A stretch of DNA of 33,713 bases from an uncultured Arachnia sp. (GTDB lineage: Bacteria > Actinomycetota > Actinomycetes > Propionibacteriales > Propionibacteriaceae). The notes under the pieces were generated by a model that was given only the letters and a program-made list of their open reading frames with translations, searched no databases and was not told the origin of the DNA. Of this stretch, positions 24,421 through 33,210 are shown piece by piece; within the stretch, counting starts at the first letter, position 1, and each line of letters opens with the position of its first letter. The DNA is taken from positions 1 through 33,713 of the forward strand of contig CANLTJ010000016.1 in NCBI GenBank assembly GCA_947493995.1, written 5' to 3'. The translations under genes were made by a program, and so were the position numbers.

Positions 24421-24640
24421 GTCGGGAACCGACCGGAAATGTCGGGTTCGATGAAGACGGAGCCGTATACGTCCTCGGTGGCCACTGGATGCGGCGTGTC
24501 GGGTCAGTGGGAGGGTGCTGGGCGGGTGAGTGTTCGGAAGCATTGGCGTGGGGAACTGACCGGAAATGTCGGGTTCAGTGACGACCGAGCCGTATACGTC
24601 CTCGGTGCCCACTGAATGCGGCGTGTCGGGTCAATCGGAG
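24421..24640. repeat. Two-copy direct repeat, 127-bp period, between the CPBP and MFS genes
   Basis: Unit 1 (24421-24513) and unit 2 (24548-24640) share blocks at identical spacing: GACCGGAAATGTCGGGTTC (24431 and 24558), GAGCCGTATACGTCCTCGGTG, and ATGCGGCGTGTCGGGTCA (24489 and 24616). The first block can fold as a stem GAACC-GAC/GTC-GGGTTC. The second unit extends into the stop codon of the MFS gene. The block ACCGGAAATGTCGG resembles part of the 58-bp repeats at 14212 and 14979. Confidence 0.8.
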
Positions 24641-25848
24641 GTGCTGGAGGTGGGAGCCAGTTCGTCCTCGATGAACCAGGTCCGGCAGCATCGGACTCCG
24701 ACGATGGTCATCGGGATGATGAGGATCAGCTGCAGGCCGATGGGGAATGCGAAGCTCCCGGTGGCGCCGCGCAGCACGCCGACCAGCAGGGGACTGGTGG
24801 TGGCGAGCAGGTAGCCCACGGATTGTGTGAAACCCGAGAGAACGGCGGTACCGCTCGTAGTCTTGGCCCGCATGCCCAGCAAAGCCAGGATGAGGGGGAA
24901 GCTGGAGATGCCGAGTGCCAGGAAGATGGCCCAGAGCCATGGCACGACGGTGGGGGCCAGCAAGAGGCCCACATACCCGGCGACGAGGAAAGCCATGATG
25001 CTGAGGAAGAGCCCCACCGGCTCGCCGACGCGCGCCGCATGCATGGGGATCAGGAAGGCGGGCACCACTCCGACGCCTGTCGTGATGCCCAGCATCAGCC
25101 CGGCCGCCGTGGGGTCGAGGCCGGCGTCAATGTAGATGCTCGGGAGCCACCCGAAGACGGTGTAGGCCTGCCCTGACTGGATGGCGAACATCACTACCAT
25201 CGCCCAGCCACGTCCGGTTCGTGCGACATCCCGCAGTGAATACTGGCCCTTCCGGGAGCCAGCAGAGCCCTTCCGGGGGGCATATCGCAGCATCGGCAGC
25301 CAGCAGAGCAGCGCGGCAATCGCGACGAGGGTGATGGCGGTGAAGGCGGCCCTCCATCCACCGAGTTGCTGGGCCAACGGATACGTGACCGCTCCGGCGA
25401 CTGCGGTGCCCAGAGTCAGTGACAGTGAGTACAGCGACGTCGCCAGTCCGATCCGACGAGGAAAGTGCAACCGCACCAGAGTGGGGATCAGCACGTTGGC
25501 CAGCGCCATGCCCCCGAGCGCCAGCACGCTGAGGAGCAGGAAGCTCCACGAATTCGGCACCCACGCACGCGCCACCTGCCCCACAATGAGTGCCGCCAGG
25601 GCCAAGCCGATGGTGCGATGGACTCCGATGCGTTCGGACAGGGCCGGTGCAAATGCTCCGAACACGGCGAAGCTCAGGGATGGCAGAGAGGTGAGGACGC
25701 CGGCCAGCGCGTCGTCCATCTGGAGATCAGCGGTGATCAGTTCCAGGACGGGCCCCACGGACGTGGCGACAGGACGCAGGTTGAAGGCGAGCAGAAGGAT
25801 CGCGACGAGGGCGAACGCAGTCTCGCGAGTCAATCGCCTGGTGGCCAT
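24631..25848 (-). CDS. MFS transporter of the CynX/NimT type
   Basis: A 405-residue protein with 12 predicted helices. The N-terminus ALVAILLLAFNLRPVATSVGPVL is characteristic of the CynX/NimT (cyanate or 2-nitroimidazole) branch of the major facilitator superfamily. A cytoplasmic loop with charged residues (RYAPRKGSAGSRKGQYS) lies between the two halves. Substrate unknown; relatives are often called cyanate or nitroimidazole transporters. There is no regulator beside it. It converges on the CPBP gene, with its last codons inside repeat unit 2. Confidence 0.88.
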   Translation of the reverse strand: MATRRLTRETAFALVAILLLAFNLRPVATSVGPVLELITADLQMDDALAGVLTSLPSLSFAVFGAFAPALSERIGVHRTIGLALAALIVGQVARAWVPNSWSFLLLSVLALGGMALANVLIPTLVRLHFPRRIGLATSLYSLSLTLGTAVAGAVTYPLAQQLGGWRAAFTAITLVAIAALLCWLPMLRYAPRKGSAGSRKGQYSLRDVARTGRGWAMVVMFAIQSGQAYTVFGWLPSIYIDAGLDPTAAGLMLGITTGVGVVPAFLIPMHAARVGEPVGLFLSIMAFLVAGYVGLLLAPTVVPWLWAIFLALGISSFPLILALLGMRAKTTSGTAVLSGFTQSVGYLLATTSPLLVGVLRGATGSFAFPIGLQLILIIPMTIVGVRCCRTWFIEDELAPTSSTSD

Positions 25849-25877
25849 GCATGCATTCCCGTCGGTCGAGCCCGATC

Positions 25878-25883
25878 ACTATA
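25878..25883 (-). promoter_or_regulatory. -10 element for the MFS gene
   Basis: TATAGT on the minus strand, 29 nt before the ATG at 25848. No convincing -35. Confidence 0.35.
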
Positions 25884-26237
25884 GCCGCGAACGCGCCATC
25901 CTCTTTCCTCTTCGCCGTGGAGGCGTTGCCTGCATCCGACGACGGCGTAGTGACAGCTTCGGGCTCTTTGGACCACTGGCTCGTGGGCGAACCGTTCCCC
26001 TTGAGGAAGCGATAATGGACCGGGCTGATGACAAGGACGTGTGAGCGCTGGTCGAAATTGAAAATGCTCTCTTCGGCGTGTGCCATGTCTCCTTGTTTGC
26101 TGAGGTGTGGAACAATGGCGAACAGGTCGGGCGCCGCCGGTGCCAACCGAGATCTGTTGAGTGAAGTCTGTACCGCGACGAGGATTCGACCGCGGCTGCT
26201 CCTCCACCGGGACTCGATGACCGTCAGCTTGGTGCGA

Positions 26238-26254
26238 AAGTTGTGAAACAACTT
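26238..26254 (+). promoter_or_regulatory. Hairpin in the rne leader
   Basis: AAGTTGT and ACAACTT pair perfectly around the loop GAA, about 34 nt before ATG 26289. RNase E genes in other bacteria are autoregulated through leader hairpins; this is a candidate by position only. Confidence 0.4.
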
Positions 26255-26288
26255 CGCCTGTCCTGCGCACGTGCGCATGAGGAGCCAC

Positions 26289-29200
26289 ATGCTCGAGAAT
26301 GAAAATGGCACCACCCCTGCCGATTCGCTTCCCCAACCACCCGCGCCGCGTCGCCGATCAGCGAGACGCCCAGCTGGACCGCCCGTGGAGGTCCCCCCAC
26401 CCGCGGAGGTGCCCCAGACCACGGCAGCCGTAGCGGCTGCTCCGGCCGAGTCCTCGCCGGCCGTCGAAACACCGGAGCCTCCCAAACGGACGCGACGCGC
26501 CACTCGTCCCAGCGCACCTGCAGAGGACACCACCGCTGCCCCAACGGCCACCGCCGCCGAGGACGCAGGAACAACGACGCCTCCCGCCACGAAACGTGCC
26601 TCGACGAGATCGCGTGCCAAGACCGCTTCCGCGCCCGACGAATCCGGGACTGGGACAGAGGCAGCTGAGAAGCCGAAGCGCACCCGTCGATCAACCAAAA
26701 CCGCCGCCCCTGCGTCCAGCGAGGAGGGGAAGGACACGACCGGAGCTTCGGAGCCCGGCACCGCGGAAACGGCCTCGCCGACAGCATCGGTTCCGGAGAC
26801 AGCAACGTCAGACCCCGCGAACGCTGACGCAGCGTCTGAGGAGAAGCCCCCGACGAGACGTCGACGCGCCGCCACCCGGCCGGCCGCCGCGCCCGAGGCG
26901 AAGGACCCCTCAACGAAACCCGCGTCGGCCGACGCGCAGCCGCCCTCGGACGACGCACCAAGGGCCGCCGAGAAATCAACAACGCGTCGCCGCAGCGGCA
27001 CCGGAAAACAGGGCGCCGAACCTGCAGAGGAAAGCTCGACGAGGGGAGACAGCAAGGACGTCAGCGCCGCGCTGGACGCCCTGACCGCCGAGATCGCCTC
27101 ATCCACAAGCAACGACGCGTCCGCCACGCAGTCCTCCGGTCCCGAAGCACCTGCTGCTGCGGACGAGAAGCCCTCGACGCGTCGCCGCCGGTCCTCCCGC
27201 GCCGCGGCCCTCGCGCCAGCCACGGAGGAGACTGATGACGACAGCGACGACGAGCCCATGGACGGCATCACCGCTGCACTAAAGATGGCCGAGAAGGATG
27301 CTCGCTCACGTCGTTCTCTGGTTGCCGATCCGTTCCGGGTCACCGCTGAGAACCGCCAGGAACATCTGGACGCATTGACCCAGTCCATCGCAACCGGTGG
27401 CACCGAAGTCGAGTCCGACGACGACTCCGCAGACGAGGATGAGTCCCTCGAAGACGTGGAGGACGCGGACGAGGACTCCGACGACGACCCGGATGACGAC
27501 TCAGGCGAGGACGACTCTGACGATGACGATGAGTCCGGCGACGACGACACGGACGATGACTCCGACGACGACTCGACTGACAACGATCAGGATTCCGACA
27601 CAGATGGCGGCGGCAACCGTCGTCGCCGCCGCCGGGGTGGCCGCCGTCGTCGCCGTGGAGGCAGCGGCAACCGGCAGGGCCAGGGCTCTGGGAACGCGGA
27701 TTCGTACGGCGCTGACGACAGCGCCTCCGGTGGTGCCGCCGACGATGACGAGAGCAAGAGCCCGGATCATTCGGGCTCGGACGACTCCCCCACGAGCGAC
27801 TCCGACAACGGGTCGGACAACGACTCCGATGGTGACGAGAGTTCCAGCAGTGGAACGACGCGACGCCGACGCCGCCGTCGCCGCTCCGGCAATGACAACG
27901 GTGATTCGTCGAAGAGCACCGGGGAGGATGCCATCACTGGCATCGAGGGCTCCACGCGTATGGAGGCCAAGCGCCAACGGCGCAAGGAGAACCGTGCGGC
28001 CGGACGTCGTCGCGCGCCCATCCTGAGTGAGTCGGAGTTCCTCGCACGCCGCGAGGCCGTGGACCGCAAGCTCGTCATCCGTCAGGGCGAGGAGTACACG
28101 CAACTCGCCGTCGTGGAGGACGACATCCTCGTTGAGCACTACGTGGACCGCGCATCTGCCATGTCGCTGATTGGCAATGTCTATCTCGGCAAGGTGCAAA
28201 ACGTCCTCCCGAGCATGGAGGCCGCCTTCATCGACATTGGCCGGGGCCGCAACGCCGTGCTGTACGCCGGTGAGGTGGACTGGACCGGTTTCGACGTGTC
28301 CGCCGAGAACCGCAAGGTCGAAAAGGTATTCAAGTCCGGCCAAACCGTGCTGGTGCAGGTGACCAAGGACCCCGTCGGCGCCAAGGGTGCCCGGCTGACC
28401 GGCCACATCTCGCTTCCCGGACGCTACGTCGTCTATGCCCCCGGCGGCCATCTCTCCGGCATCTCCCGCAAGCTTCCCGATCAGGAACGCGCCCGTTTGC
28501 GCGACATCCTCGGTGAGTTGATCGGCGACGACGAGTCAGTCATCGTCCGCACCGCCGCTGAAGGTGCGTCGTCGGAGGAACTCGTACGCGACGTGAACCG
28601 CCTGAAGGCCCAGTGGGAGGTCATTGAGAAGAAGTCGAAGCAGGGAGGCGCGCCCGCGAATCTCTACAGCGAACCGGACCTGACCCTGCGAATCGTGCGT
28701 GACCTCTTCACGGAGGACTTCGGCGCACTCGTCGTCCAGGGCAACGGGGGGCCGTCGGACTCCTTCGAGGAAATCAACGCCTATGTCACACACGTGGCGC
28801 CCAGCCTCGCGGATCGCGTGCAGCACTTCCAGGTGGGCGACAACGGGCGCGACGTATTCGCCGAGTACCGGATCGACGAACAGATCGCCAAAGCACTGGA
28901 TCGCAAGGTGCATCTGCCCTCCGGTGGCTCCCTGGTCATCGACCGGACCGAGGCCATGACCGTCATCGACGTGAACACCGGCCGGTTCACCGGCGCGGGA
29001 GGCAACCTGGAGGCCACCGTCACCAGCAACAACCTGGAGGCGGCCGAGGAAGTTGTCCGCCAGCTGAGGTTGCGGGACATCGGCGGGATCATCGTCATCG
29101 ACTTCATCGACATGGTGCTGCCCAGCAACCGCGATCTGCTGCTGCGTCGCCTCGTGGAATGTCTGGGAAGAGACCGCACACGCCACCAGGTGGCTGAGGT

Positions 29201-29486
29201 CACGAGCCTCGGACTTGTGCAGTTGACACGCAAGAAGATCGGCACCGGTCTGGCCGAGGCGTTCACCGAGCCGTGTGAGCACTGCCACGGCGACGGCTAC
29301 ATTCGTTTCCACGAGCCCGTCGACTCGCAGGCCCCCTCCGACGGTGGCGATCGGCGCCAGGGCGGCGGGAACCGTCGAGGCGGCAAGGGGCGTCGCGGAG
29401 GCGGCGGAAACGGCAACAACAACGGTGGCAACAACAACAACGGTGGCAACAACAACAGCGACGGCGGCGACAAGAAGTCGGACTGA
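26289..29486 (+). CDS. rne: Ribonuclease E/G
   Basis: A 1065-residue endoribonuclease, the core of the RNA-degradation machinery. Residues 1-~560 are disordered, with Ala/Pro/Thr-rich stretches broken by basic clusters (KRTRR, RRRRAAT) and a long acidic run (Asp/Ser/Glu) around 380-440. The S1 RNA-binding domain starts near 624 (VYLGKVQNVLPSMEAAFIDIG), the catalytic site is at ~890 (MTVIDVNTGRF, with the second metal-binding Asp in IIVIDFIDM), and the zinc-link is CEHC near 995. The C-terminus is a Gly/Asn-rich tail with GGNNNNGG runs. The long N-terminal arm and short C-terminal arm are typical of actinobacterial RNase E. ATG 26289 has GAGGAG at proper spacing. Confidence 0.95.
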   Translation: MLENENGTTPADSLPQPPAPRRRSARRPAGPPVEVPPPAEVPQTTAAVAAAPAESSPAVETPEPPKRTRRATRPSAPAEDTTAAPTATAAEDAGTTTPPATKRASTRSRAKTASAPDESGTGTEAAEKPKRTRRSTKTAAPASSEEGKDTTGASEPGTAETASPTASVPETATSDPANADAASEEKPPTRRRRAATRPAAAPEAKDPSTKPASADAQPPSDDAPRAAEKSTTRRRSGTGKQGAEPAEESSTRGDSKDVSAALDALTAEIASSTSNDASATQSSGPEAPAAADEKPSTRRRRSSRAAALAPATEETDDDSDDEPMDGITAALKMAEKDARSRRSLVADPFRVTAENRQEHLDALTQSIATGGTEVESDDDSADEDESLEDVEDADEDSDDDPDDDSGEDDSDDDDESGDDDTDDDSDDDSTDNDQDSDTDGGGNRRRRRRGGRRRRRGGSGNRQGQGSGNADSYGADDSASGGAADDDESKSPDHSGSDDSPTSDSDNGSDNDSDGDESSSSGTTRRRRRRRRSGNDNGDSSKSTGEDAITGIEGSTRMEAKRQRRKENRAAGRRRAPILSESEFLARREAVDRKLVIRQGEEYTQLAVVEDDILVEHYVDRASAMSLIGNVYLGKVQNVLPSMEAAFIDIGRGRNAVLYAGEVDWTGFDVSAENRKVEKVFKSGQTVLVQVTKDPVGAKGARLTGHISLPGRYVVYAPGGHLSGISRKLPDQERARLRDILGELIGDDESVIVRTAAEGASSEELVRDVNRLKAQWEVIEKKSKQGGAPANLYSEPDLTLRIVRDLFTEDFGALVVQGNGGPSDSFEEINAYVTHVAPSLADRVQHFQVGDNGRDVFAEYRIDEQIAKALDRKVHLPSGGSLVIDRTEAMTVIDVNTGRFTGAGGNLEATVTSNNLEAAEEVVRQLRLRDIGGIIVIDFIDMVLPSNRDLLLRRLVECLGRDRTRHQVAEVTSLGLVQLTRKKIGTGLAEAFTEPCEHCHGDGYIRFHEPVDSQAPSDGGDRRQGGGNRRGGKGRRGGGGNGNNNGGNNNNGGNNNSDGGDKKSD

Positions 29487-29615
29487 GTCGCAGCCGCACT
29501 GGTAGCTCCGAGGGCCCGGTCCGAGATCGGGTCCTCGCGGCGGCCACTTCCGGCAAGTGTTCCTACGCCACATGACGAGAATCTGCGCCTGGGTCGAGAT
29601 CCTGCATCCCCGGAG

Positions 29616-29644
29616 GCGGTGTTCCTGTTGTAACCGCAGTTTTT
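29616..29644 (+). terminator. Possible rne terminator
   Basis: GCGGT (29616-29620) pairs with ACCGC (29633-29637) around a 12-nt loop and is followed by AGTTTTT. The stem is short but the T-run is good. Confidence 0.4.
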
Positions 29645-29726
29645 CGTCAACCGCCTGTCCTCGCTGAGGAAGGGCGGAAAGCTCTCGGCTCCGCGAGAAC
29701 AGCGTCCCCCTGTGCGTGATCGCGGT

Positions 29727-29756
29727 TTGACCAGAGCACCCCCAATCTCGTAATGT
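29727..29756 (+). promoter_or_regulatory. rplU-rpmA promoter
   Basis: TTGACC (29727-29732), 18-bp spacer, TAATGT (29751-29756): the best sigma-70-like promoter in the window, as expected for ribosomal protein genes. The predicted start is near 29763, giving a ~115-nt leader. Confidence 0.65.
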
Positions 29757-29772
29757 TGCACTTCGGTGCAAC
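29755..29772. promoter_or_regulatory. Perfect palindrome overlapping the rplU -10 and start point
   Basis: GTTGCACTTCGGTGCAAC: 7-bp arms around TTCG. It overlaps the end of the -10 hexamer and the expected start site, so a DNA-binding repressor site is more likely than an RNA hairpin, since the left arm would not be transcribed. Confidence 0.5.
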
Positions 29773-29876
29773 TGACTCCGACGCTGCACGGCGCGGACCT
29801 GCACTCCCCAACGATCCGGCTGCTGGCTGGGTCGTGCCGAGACGATATTGAGCTTCACAGAAGGTAGGTCCCACAC

Positions 29877-30185
29877 GTGTACGCAATCGTGCGCAATGGC
29901 GGACGCCAGCACAAGGTTGCTGTTGGCGACATTCTGGACATCGATCTGATGCCGGAAGAGGTCGGCGGTACCGTCAACCTGCAACCGCTGCTCCTGGTCG
30001 ACGGTGAGAACATCACGTCGGATGCGGCTTCGCTGGAGAAGGCTTCGGTGTCGGCTGAGGTCGTCGGTCTGAGCAAGGGCCCGAAAATCCGCATCATGAA
30101 GTACAAGAACAAGACCGGGTACAAGAAGCGCATGGGTCACCGTCAGCGCTACACCCAGGTCAAGATCACTGGCATCGAGAACTGA
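29877..30185 (+). CDS. rplU: 50S ribosomal protein L21
   Basis: A 102-residue L21, which binds 23S rRNA. The signature YAIVRNGGRQHKVAVGD opens the protein, and the C-terminus GYKKRMGHRQRYTQVKITGI is the family's RNA-binding end. The GTG start has GAAGGTAGG upstream at slightly long spacing. Followed after 15 bp by rpmA, the usual L21-L27 operon. Confidence 0.98.
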   Translation: MYAIVRNGGRQHKVAVGDILDIDLMPEEVGGTVNLQPLLLVDGENITSDAASLEKASVSAEVVGLSKGPKIRIMKYKNKTGYKKRMGHRQRYTQVKITGIEN

Positions 30186-30200
30186 GGGGCTGAGACAACC

Positions 30201-30458
30201 ATGGCATCCAAGAAGGGCGCATCCTCCACGCGCAACGGTCGCGACTCGAACGCCAAGCGCCTCGGCGTGAAGCGATACGGTGGACAGGTCGTCGGCGCAG
30301 GGGAGATTCTGGTCCGCCAGCGCGGCACGCACTTCCACCCCGGCGTGGGTGTCGGTCGCGGCGGAGATGACACTCTGTTCGCGCTGGTTCCCGGCAAGGT
30401 CGATTTCGGTGTCAGACGCGGACGCCGCGTCGTCAACGTCGCTCCAGCCGAGGCCTGA
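30201..30458 (+). CDS. rpmA: 50S ribosomal protein L27
   Basis: An 85-residue L27 starting [20 protein letters not shown] and containing [17 protein letters not shown], the conserved core. The N-terminus reaches the peptidyl-transferase centre and is not preceded by the cleavable extension seen in Firmicutes. Ends before a strong terminator, so rplU-rpmA form a closed unit. Confidence 0.98.
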   Translation: MASKKGASSTRNGRDSNAKRLGVKRYGGQVVGAGEILVRQRGTHFHPGVGVGRGGDDTLFALVPGKVDFGVRRGRRVVNVAPAEA

Positions 30459-30488
30459 AGATACTGACCACGCACACATAGTGAAGAG

Positions 30489-30516
30489 AAGGGCAGCCCG
30501 GACGGGCTGCCCTTTT
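30489..30516 (+). terminator. Rho-independent terminator of rplU-rpmA
   Basis: GGGCAGCCC-GGAC-GGGCTGCCC, a perfect 9-bp stem, followed directly by TTTT. Confidence 0.9.
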
Positions 30517-30607
30517 CCCGTCTCAGCGCGGTACACAGGTCCGAGTGGGACACTCAGAGGTGACGACCCAGCCGTCGCCGATCCAATGATCTGAAACAGG
30601 AGTCAAC

Positions 30608-32104
30608 ATGGCGATCCCGTCCTTCGTGGACCGCGTGAAGCTGTCCGTGCACGCCGGCAATGGCGGGCACGGCTGCGCATCGGTGTTGCGCGAGAAGTTC
30701 AAACCACTCGGGGGCCCCAACGGTGGCAACGGCGGTGACGGTGGCTCCGTGGTGTTCCGCGTCGATGACAGCATGACCACCTTGGTGCAGTACCACCGTC
30801 AATCCGTGCGCAAAGCCACCAACGGTCAGCCCGGACGCGGCGACCACCAACACGGATCGCGCGGAGCCGATGTGGTCCTCGACGTCCCCAGCGGCACCGT
30901 CATCACCGACGCCGACACCGGCGAGGTACTGGTGGACCTCACCGAACCGGGACAGGGATACATCGCTGCTCGCGGTGGCAAGGGTGGCCTCGGCAACGCA
31001 GCGTTGGCGTCAACCACCCGCAAGGCCCCCGGCTTCGCCCTGCTCGGCGAGGAGGGCGAGGAGCGTGTGCTCCAGCTTGAGCTCAAGGTGGTGGCCGACG
31101 TGGGACTCGTCGGCTTCCCCTCCGCGGGCAAGTCATCCTTGATCGCAGCCATCTCCCGCGCCCGGCCCAAGGTGGCCGACTACCCCTTCACCACCCTCGT
31201 TCCGAACCTGGGCGTCGTGGTCGCGGGCGATGTGACGTACACGGTTGCCGATGTTCCGGGACTCATTCAGGGGGCGTCCCAGGGCAAGGGTCTGGGCTTT
31301 GACTTCCTGCGCCACATCGAGCGCTGCCAGGCCATCGTCCACGTCATCGACCTCGGAACCTACGAGCCGGGCCGGGACCCGATCGGTGACCTGCACGTCA
31401 TCGAGGCCGAACTGGCGGCGCACGGTGGGCTGGAGGATCGCGTCCGGCTGATCGCTCTGAACAAGGTGGATCTGCCCGACGGTCCGGGTCTGGCGGAGCT
31501 TGCACGTCCCGAACTGGAGGGCATGGGACACACGGTTTTTGAGATTTCGACGAAGACGGGGGAGGGTCTGAATGAGTTGAAGTTCGCGATGGCCGAGGTG
31601 GTTGCCGCCCGCCGCGCATCTCTTCCGGAACCCACTCCTGCCCCAGTACTGCGACCGGCGCCCGTCAGCAGAGCCCGCAACGAACCCCAGTTCAGCATTG
31701 CCCGGAAGGGCGACGGGGACGGGGGGTTCGTGTGGCGCGTCAAGGGTGAGAAGCCGGAGCGCTGGATTCACCAGACCGACTTCGGCAACGCCGAGGCCGT
31801 GGGCTACCTGGCTGATCGGCTCAACCGCATCGGCATTGAGGACAAACTGCTGGAACTCGGAGCAAGGCCCGGCGATGCCGTCGCAATCGGCGGCGAGAAT
31901 GCGGTGATCTTTGATTTCGCACCGCAGGTGGAAATCGGGGCCGAGATCATGTCCCGTCGCGGCGAGGACGACAGGATGGACAGAGAGCGCCCATCCGTGA
32001 CGCGTCGCCGGGAGATGGACGCGGAATATCATGCTGCGAAGCAGGCTGTGGATGTGGCCCGAGGCGGCTACACGTCGGAGGACATGGAGACCGATGCGCA
32101 GTGA
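30608..32104 (+). CDS. obgE: GTPase ObgE/CgtA
   Basis: A 498-residue GTPase that acts in 50S assembly and the stringent response. The glycine-rich Obg fold (residues 1-158, with [13 protein letters not shown]) is followed by the G domain: G1 GFPSAGKSS (169-177), G2 [12 protein letters not shown]3 DVPGL, G4 NKVD. A C-terminal OCT domain (~340-420, [18 protein letters not shown]) is typical of Actinobacteria and Firmicutes, followed by a charged tail. The ATG has AGGAG upstream. The stop overlaps proB by 11 bp, so obgE and proB are cotranscribed. Confidence 0.97.
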   Translation: MAIPSFVDRVKLSVHAGNGGHGCASVLREKFKPLGGPNGGNGGDGGSVVFRVDDSMTTLVQYHRQSVRKATNGQPGRGDHQHGSRGADVVLDVPSGTVITDADTGEVLVDLTEPGQGYIAARGGKGGLGNAALASTTRKAPGFALLGEEGEERVLQLELKVVADVGLVGFPSAGKSSLIAAISRARPKVADYPFTTLVPNLGVVVAGDVTYTVADVPGLIQGASQGKGLGFDFLRHIERCQAIVHVIDLGTYEPGRDPIGDLHVIEAELAAHGGLEDRVRLIALNKVDLPDGPGLAELARPELEGMGHTVFEISTKTGEGLNELKFAMAEVVAARRASLPEPTPAPVLRPAPVSRARNEPQFSIARKGDGDGGFVWRVKGEKPERWIHQTDFGNAEAVGYLADRLNRIGIEDKLLELGARPGDAVAIGGENAVIFDFAPQVEIGAEIMSRRGEDDRMDRERPSVTRRREMDAEYHAAKQAVDVARGGYTSEDMETDAQ

Positions 32105-33182
32105 GATCGCCGAAGCGGACCGGATCGTCGTCAAAGTGGGGTCGTCGTCCCTGACCACCCCTGACGGGGGAGCGCTCGACCTTGACCGAGTCCGGGTCCT
32201 GGCGGAGGCGCTGTCTGCGCTCCACAACTCCGGTCGACGTGTGGTGCTCGTCACGTCCGGTGCCATCGCGGCGGCCCTGGTGCCGCTCGGACTGCGTCGT
32301 CGCCCTCGCGACCTCGAGACCCAGCAGGCAGCCGCAGCCGTGGGCCAGGGGTTGCTCATCCGCCATTACACCGAGGCGTTCGCCCAGCACGGCGTGCAGG
32401 TGGCGCAACTGCTTCTGACGGTGGATGACATCTTGCGGCCCACCACGTACCGCAACGCTCTGGACACCATGTCCAGACTCTTCCGGTTCGGCGTGGTGCC
32501 GATCATCAACGAGAACGACACCGTCGCTACCCACGAAATCCGGTTCGGGGACAATGACAGGCTGGCCGCCCTGGTCGCGCACCTCGTCCGTGCCGATGCG
32601 CTGTTCCTGTTCAGCGACGTCGAGGGTCTCTACACAGGACATCCGAGCGAACCGGGCAGCGAACTGATCCGGCATGTGGCTGATGTCTCAACATTGCAGG
32701 CGGACACGTCCCGCGTGGGTTCCAAGGTGGGCACCGGGGGAATGGCCACGAAGGTGGAGGCTGCGCAGATCGCTTCGCAGGGCGGCATACCAGTGGTGCT
32801 GACGGATGCGAACAATCTGGTGCCCGCTCTGTCGGGCGAGAAGGTTGGCACGCTCTTCGCGCCCATTGGCAGGCGCCGACCCCGACGGCTGCTCTGGCTC
32901 GCTCATGCTGCGGAGACCCGGGGAACCCTGCACGTGGATGCTGGAGCGCGCCGTGCTCTGATCAGCACCCACGCATCGCTGCTTGCCGCGGGAGTCGTGC
33001 GCGTGGATGGGGTGTTCGCTGACGGCGAGCCCGTGGACATCGTCGGACCCGACGGCAGGATTTTTGCGCGCGGCTTCGTTGGCTACGGCTCGCAGCAGCT
33101 GGGCCAGCTGCTGGGCCGTCGTGGGGACGAAGGTTCGACGCTGCGCCCCGTCGTGCACCGGGACCAGTTCATATCCGTCTAG
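32094..33182 (+). CDS. proB: Glutamate 5-kinase
   Basis: A 362-residue enzyme catalysing the first step of proline synthesis. The amino acid kinase domain has [13 protein letters not shown] at the N-terminus, the glutamate-binding [25 protein letters not shown] and the [12 protein letters not shown] motif. A C-terminal PUA domain (~270-360, [14 protein letters not shown]) completes the full-length form. ATG 32094 lies inside the end of obgE with GGAG upstream; a longer frame from 32031 lacks a start signal. Confidence 0.95.
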   Translation: MRSEIAEADRIVVKVGSSSLTTPDGGALDLDRVRVLAEALSALHNSGRRVVLVTSGAIAAALVPLGLRRRPRDLETQQAAAAVGQGLLIRHYTEAFAQHGVQVAQLLLTVDDILRPTTYRNALDTMSRLFRFGVVPIINENDTVATHEIRFGDNDRLAALVAHLVRADALFLFSDVEGLYTGHPSEPGSELIRHVADVSTLQADTSRVGSKVGTGGMATKVEAAQIASQGGIPVVLTDANNLVPALSGEKVGTLFAPIGRRRPRRLLWLAHAAETRGTLHVDAGARRALISTHASLLAAGVVRVDGVFADGEPVDIVGPDGRIFARGFVGYGSQQLGQLLGRRGDEGSTLRPVVHRDQFISV

Positions 33183-33210
33183 GACTCGAACCGCTCACGG
33201 CCTGACCAGT

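Larger units (their letters stand above)
25849..26288. other. 440-bp region between the MFS and rne genes
   Basis: No convincing gene. It should hold both divergent promoters. A GATAAT hexamer (26011-26016) could be an rne -10, which would imply a leader of about 265 nt. The hairpin AAGTTGT-gaa-ACAACTT (26238-26254) lies 34 nt before the rne start. An AT-richer patch runs from about 26050 to 26120. Confidence 0.45.
29487..29876. other. 390-bp intergenic region between rne and rplU
   Basis: No gene seen. It contains a hairpin AGGGCCCG/CGGGTCCT (29511-29535) after rne, a possible terminator at 29616-29644, the rplU promoter, and the palindrome at 29755-29772. Confidence 0.6.

Noticed and set aside
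26028..26246. Possible 72-codon gene before rne
   Set aside because: No ribosome binding site, no recognisable motif; more likely the rne leader.
25727..27583. Minus-strand Ser-rich 618-codon frame opposite rne
   Set aside because: Its Ser-rich sequence is the mirror of Asp codons in the acidic arm of RNase E.
28536..30536. Minus-strand 666-codon frame across rne, rplU and rpmA
   Set aside because: Crosses three well-supported genes and a promoter; no family motifs.
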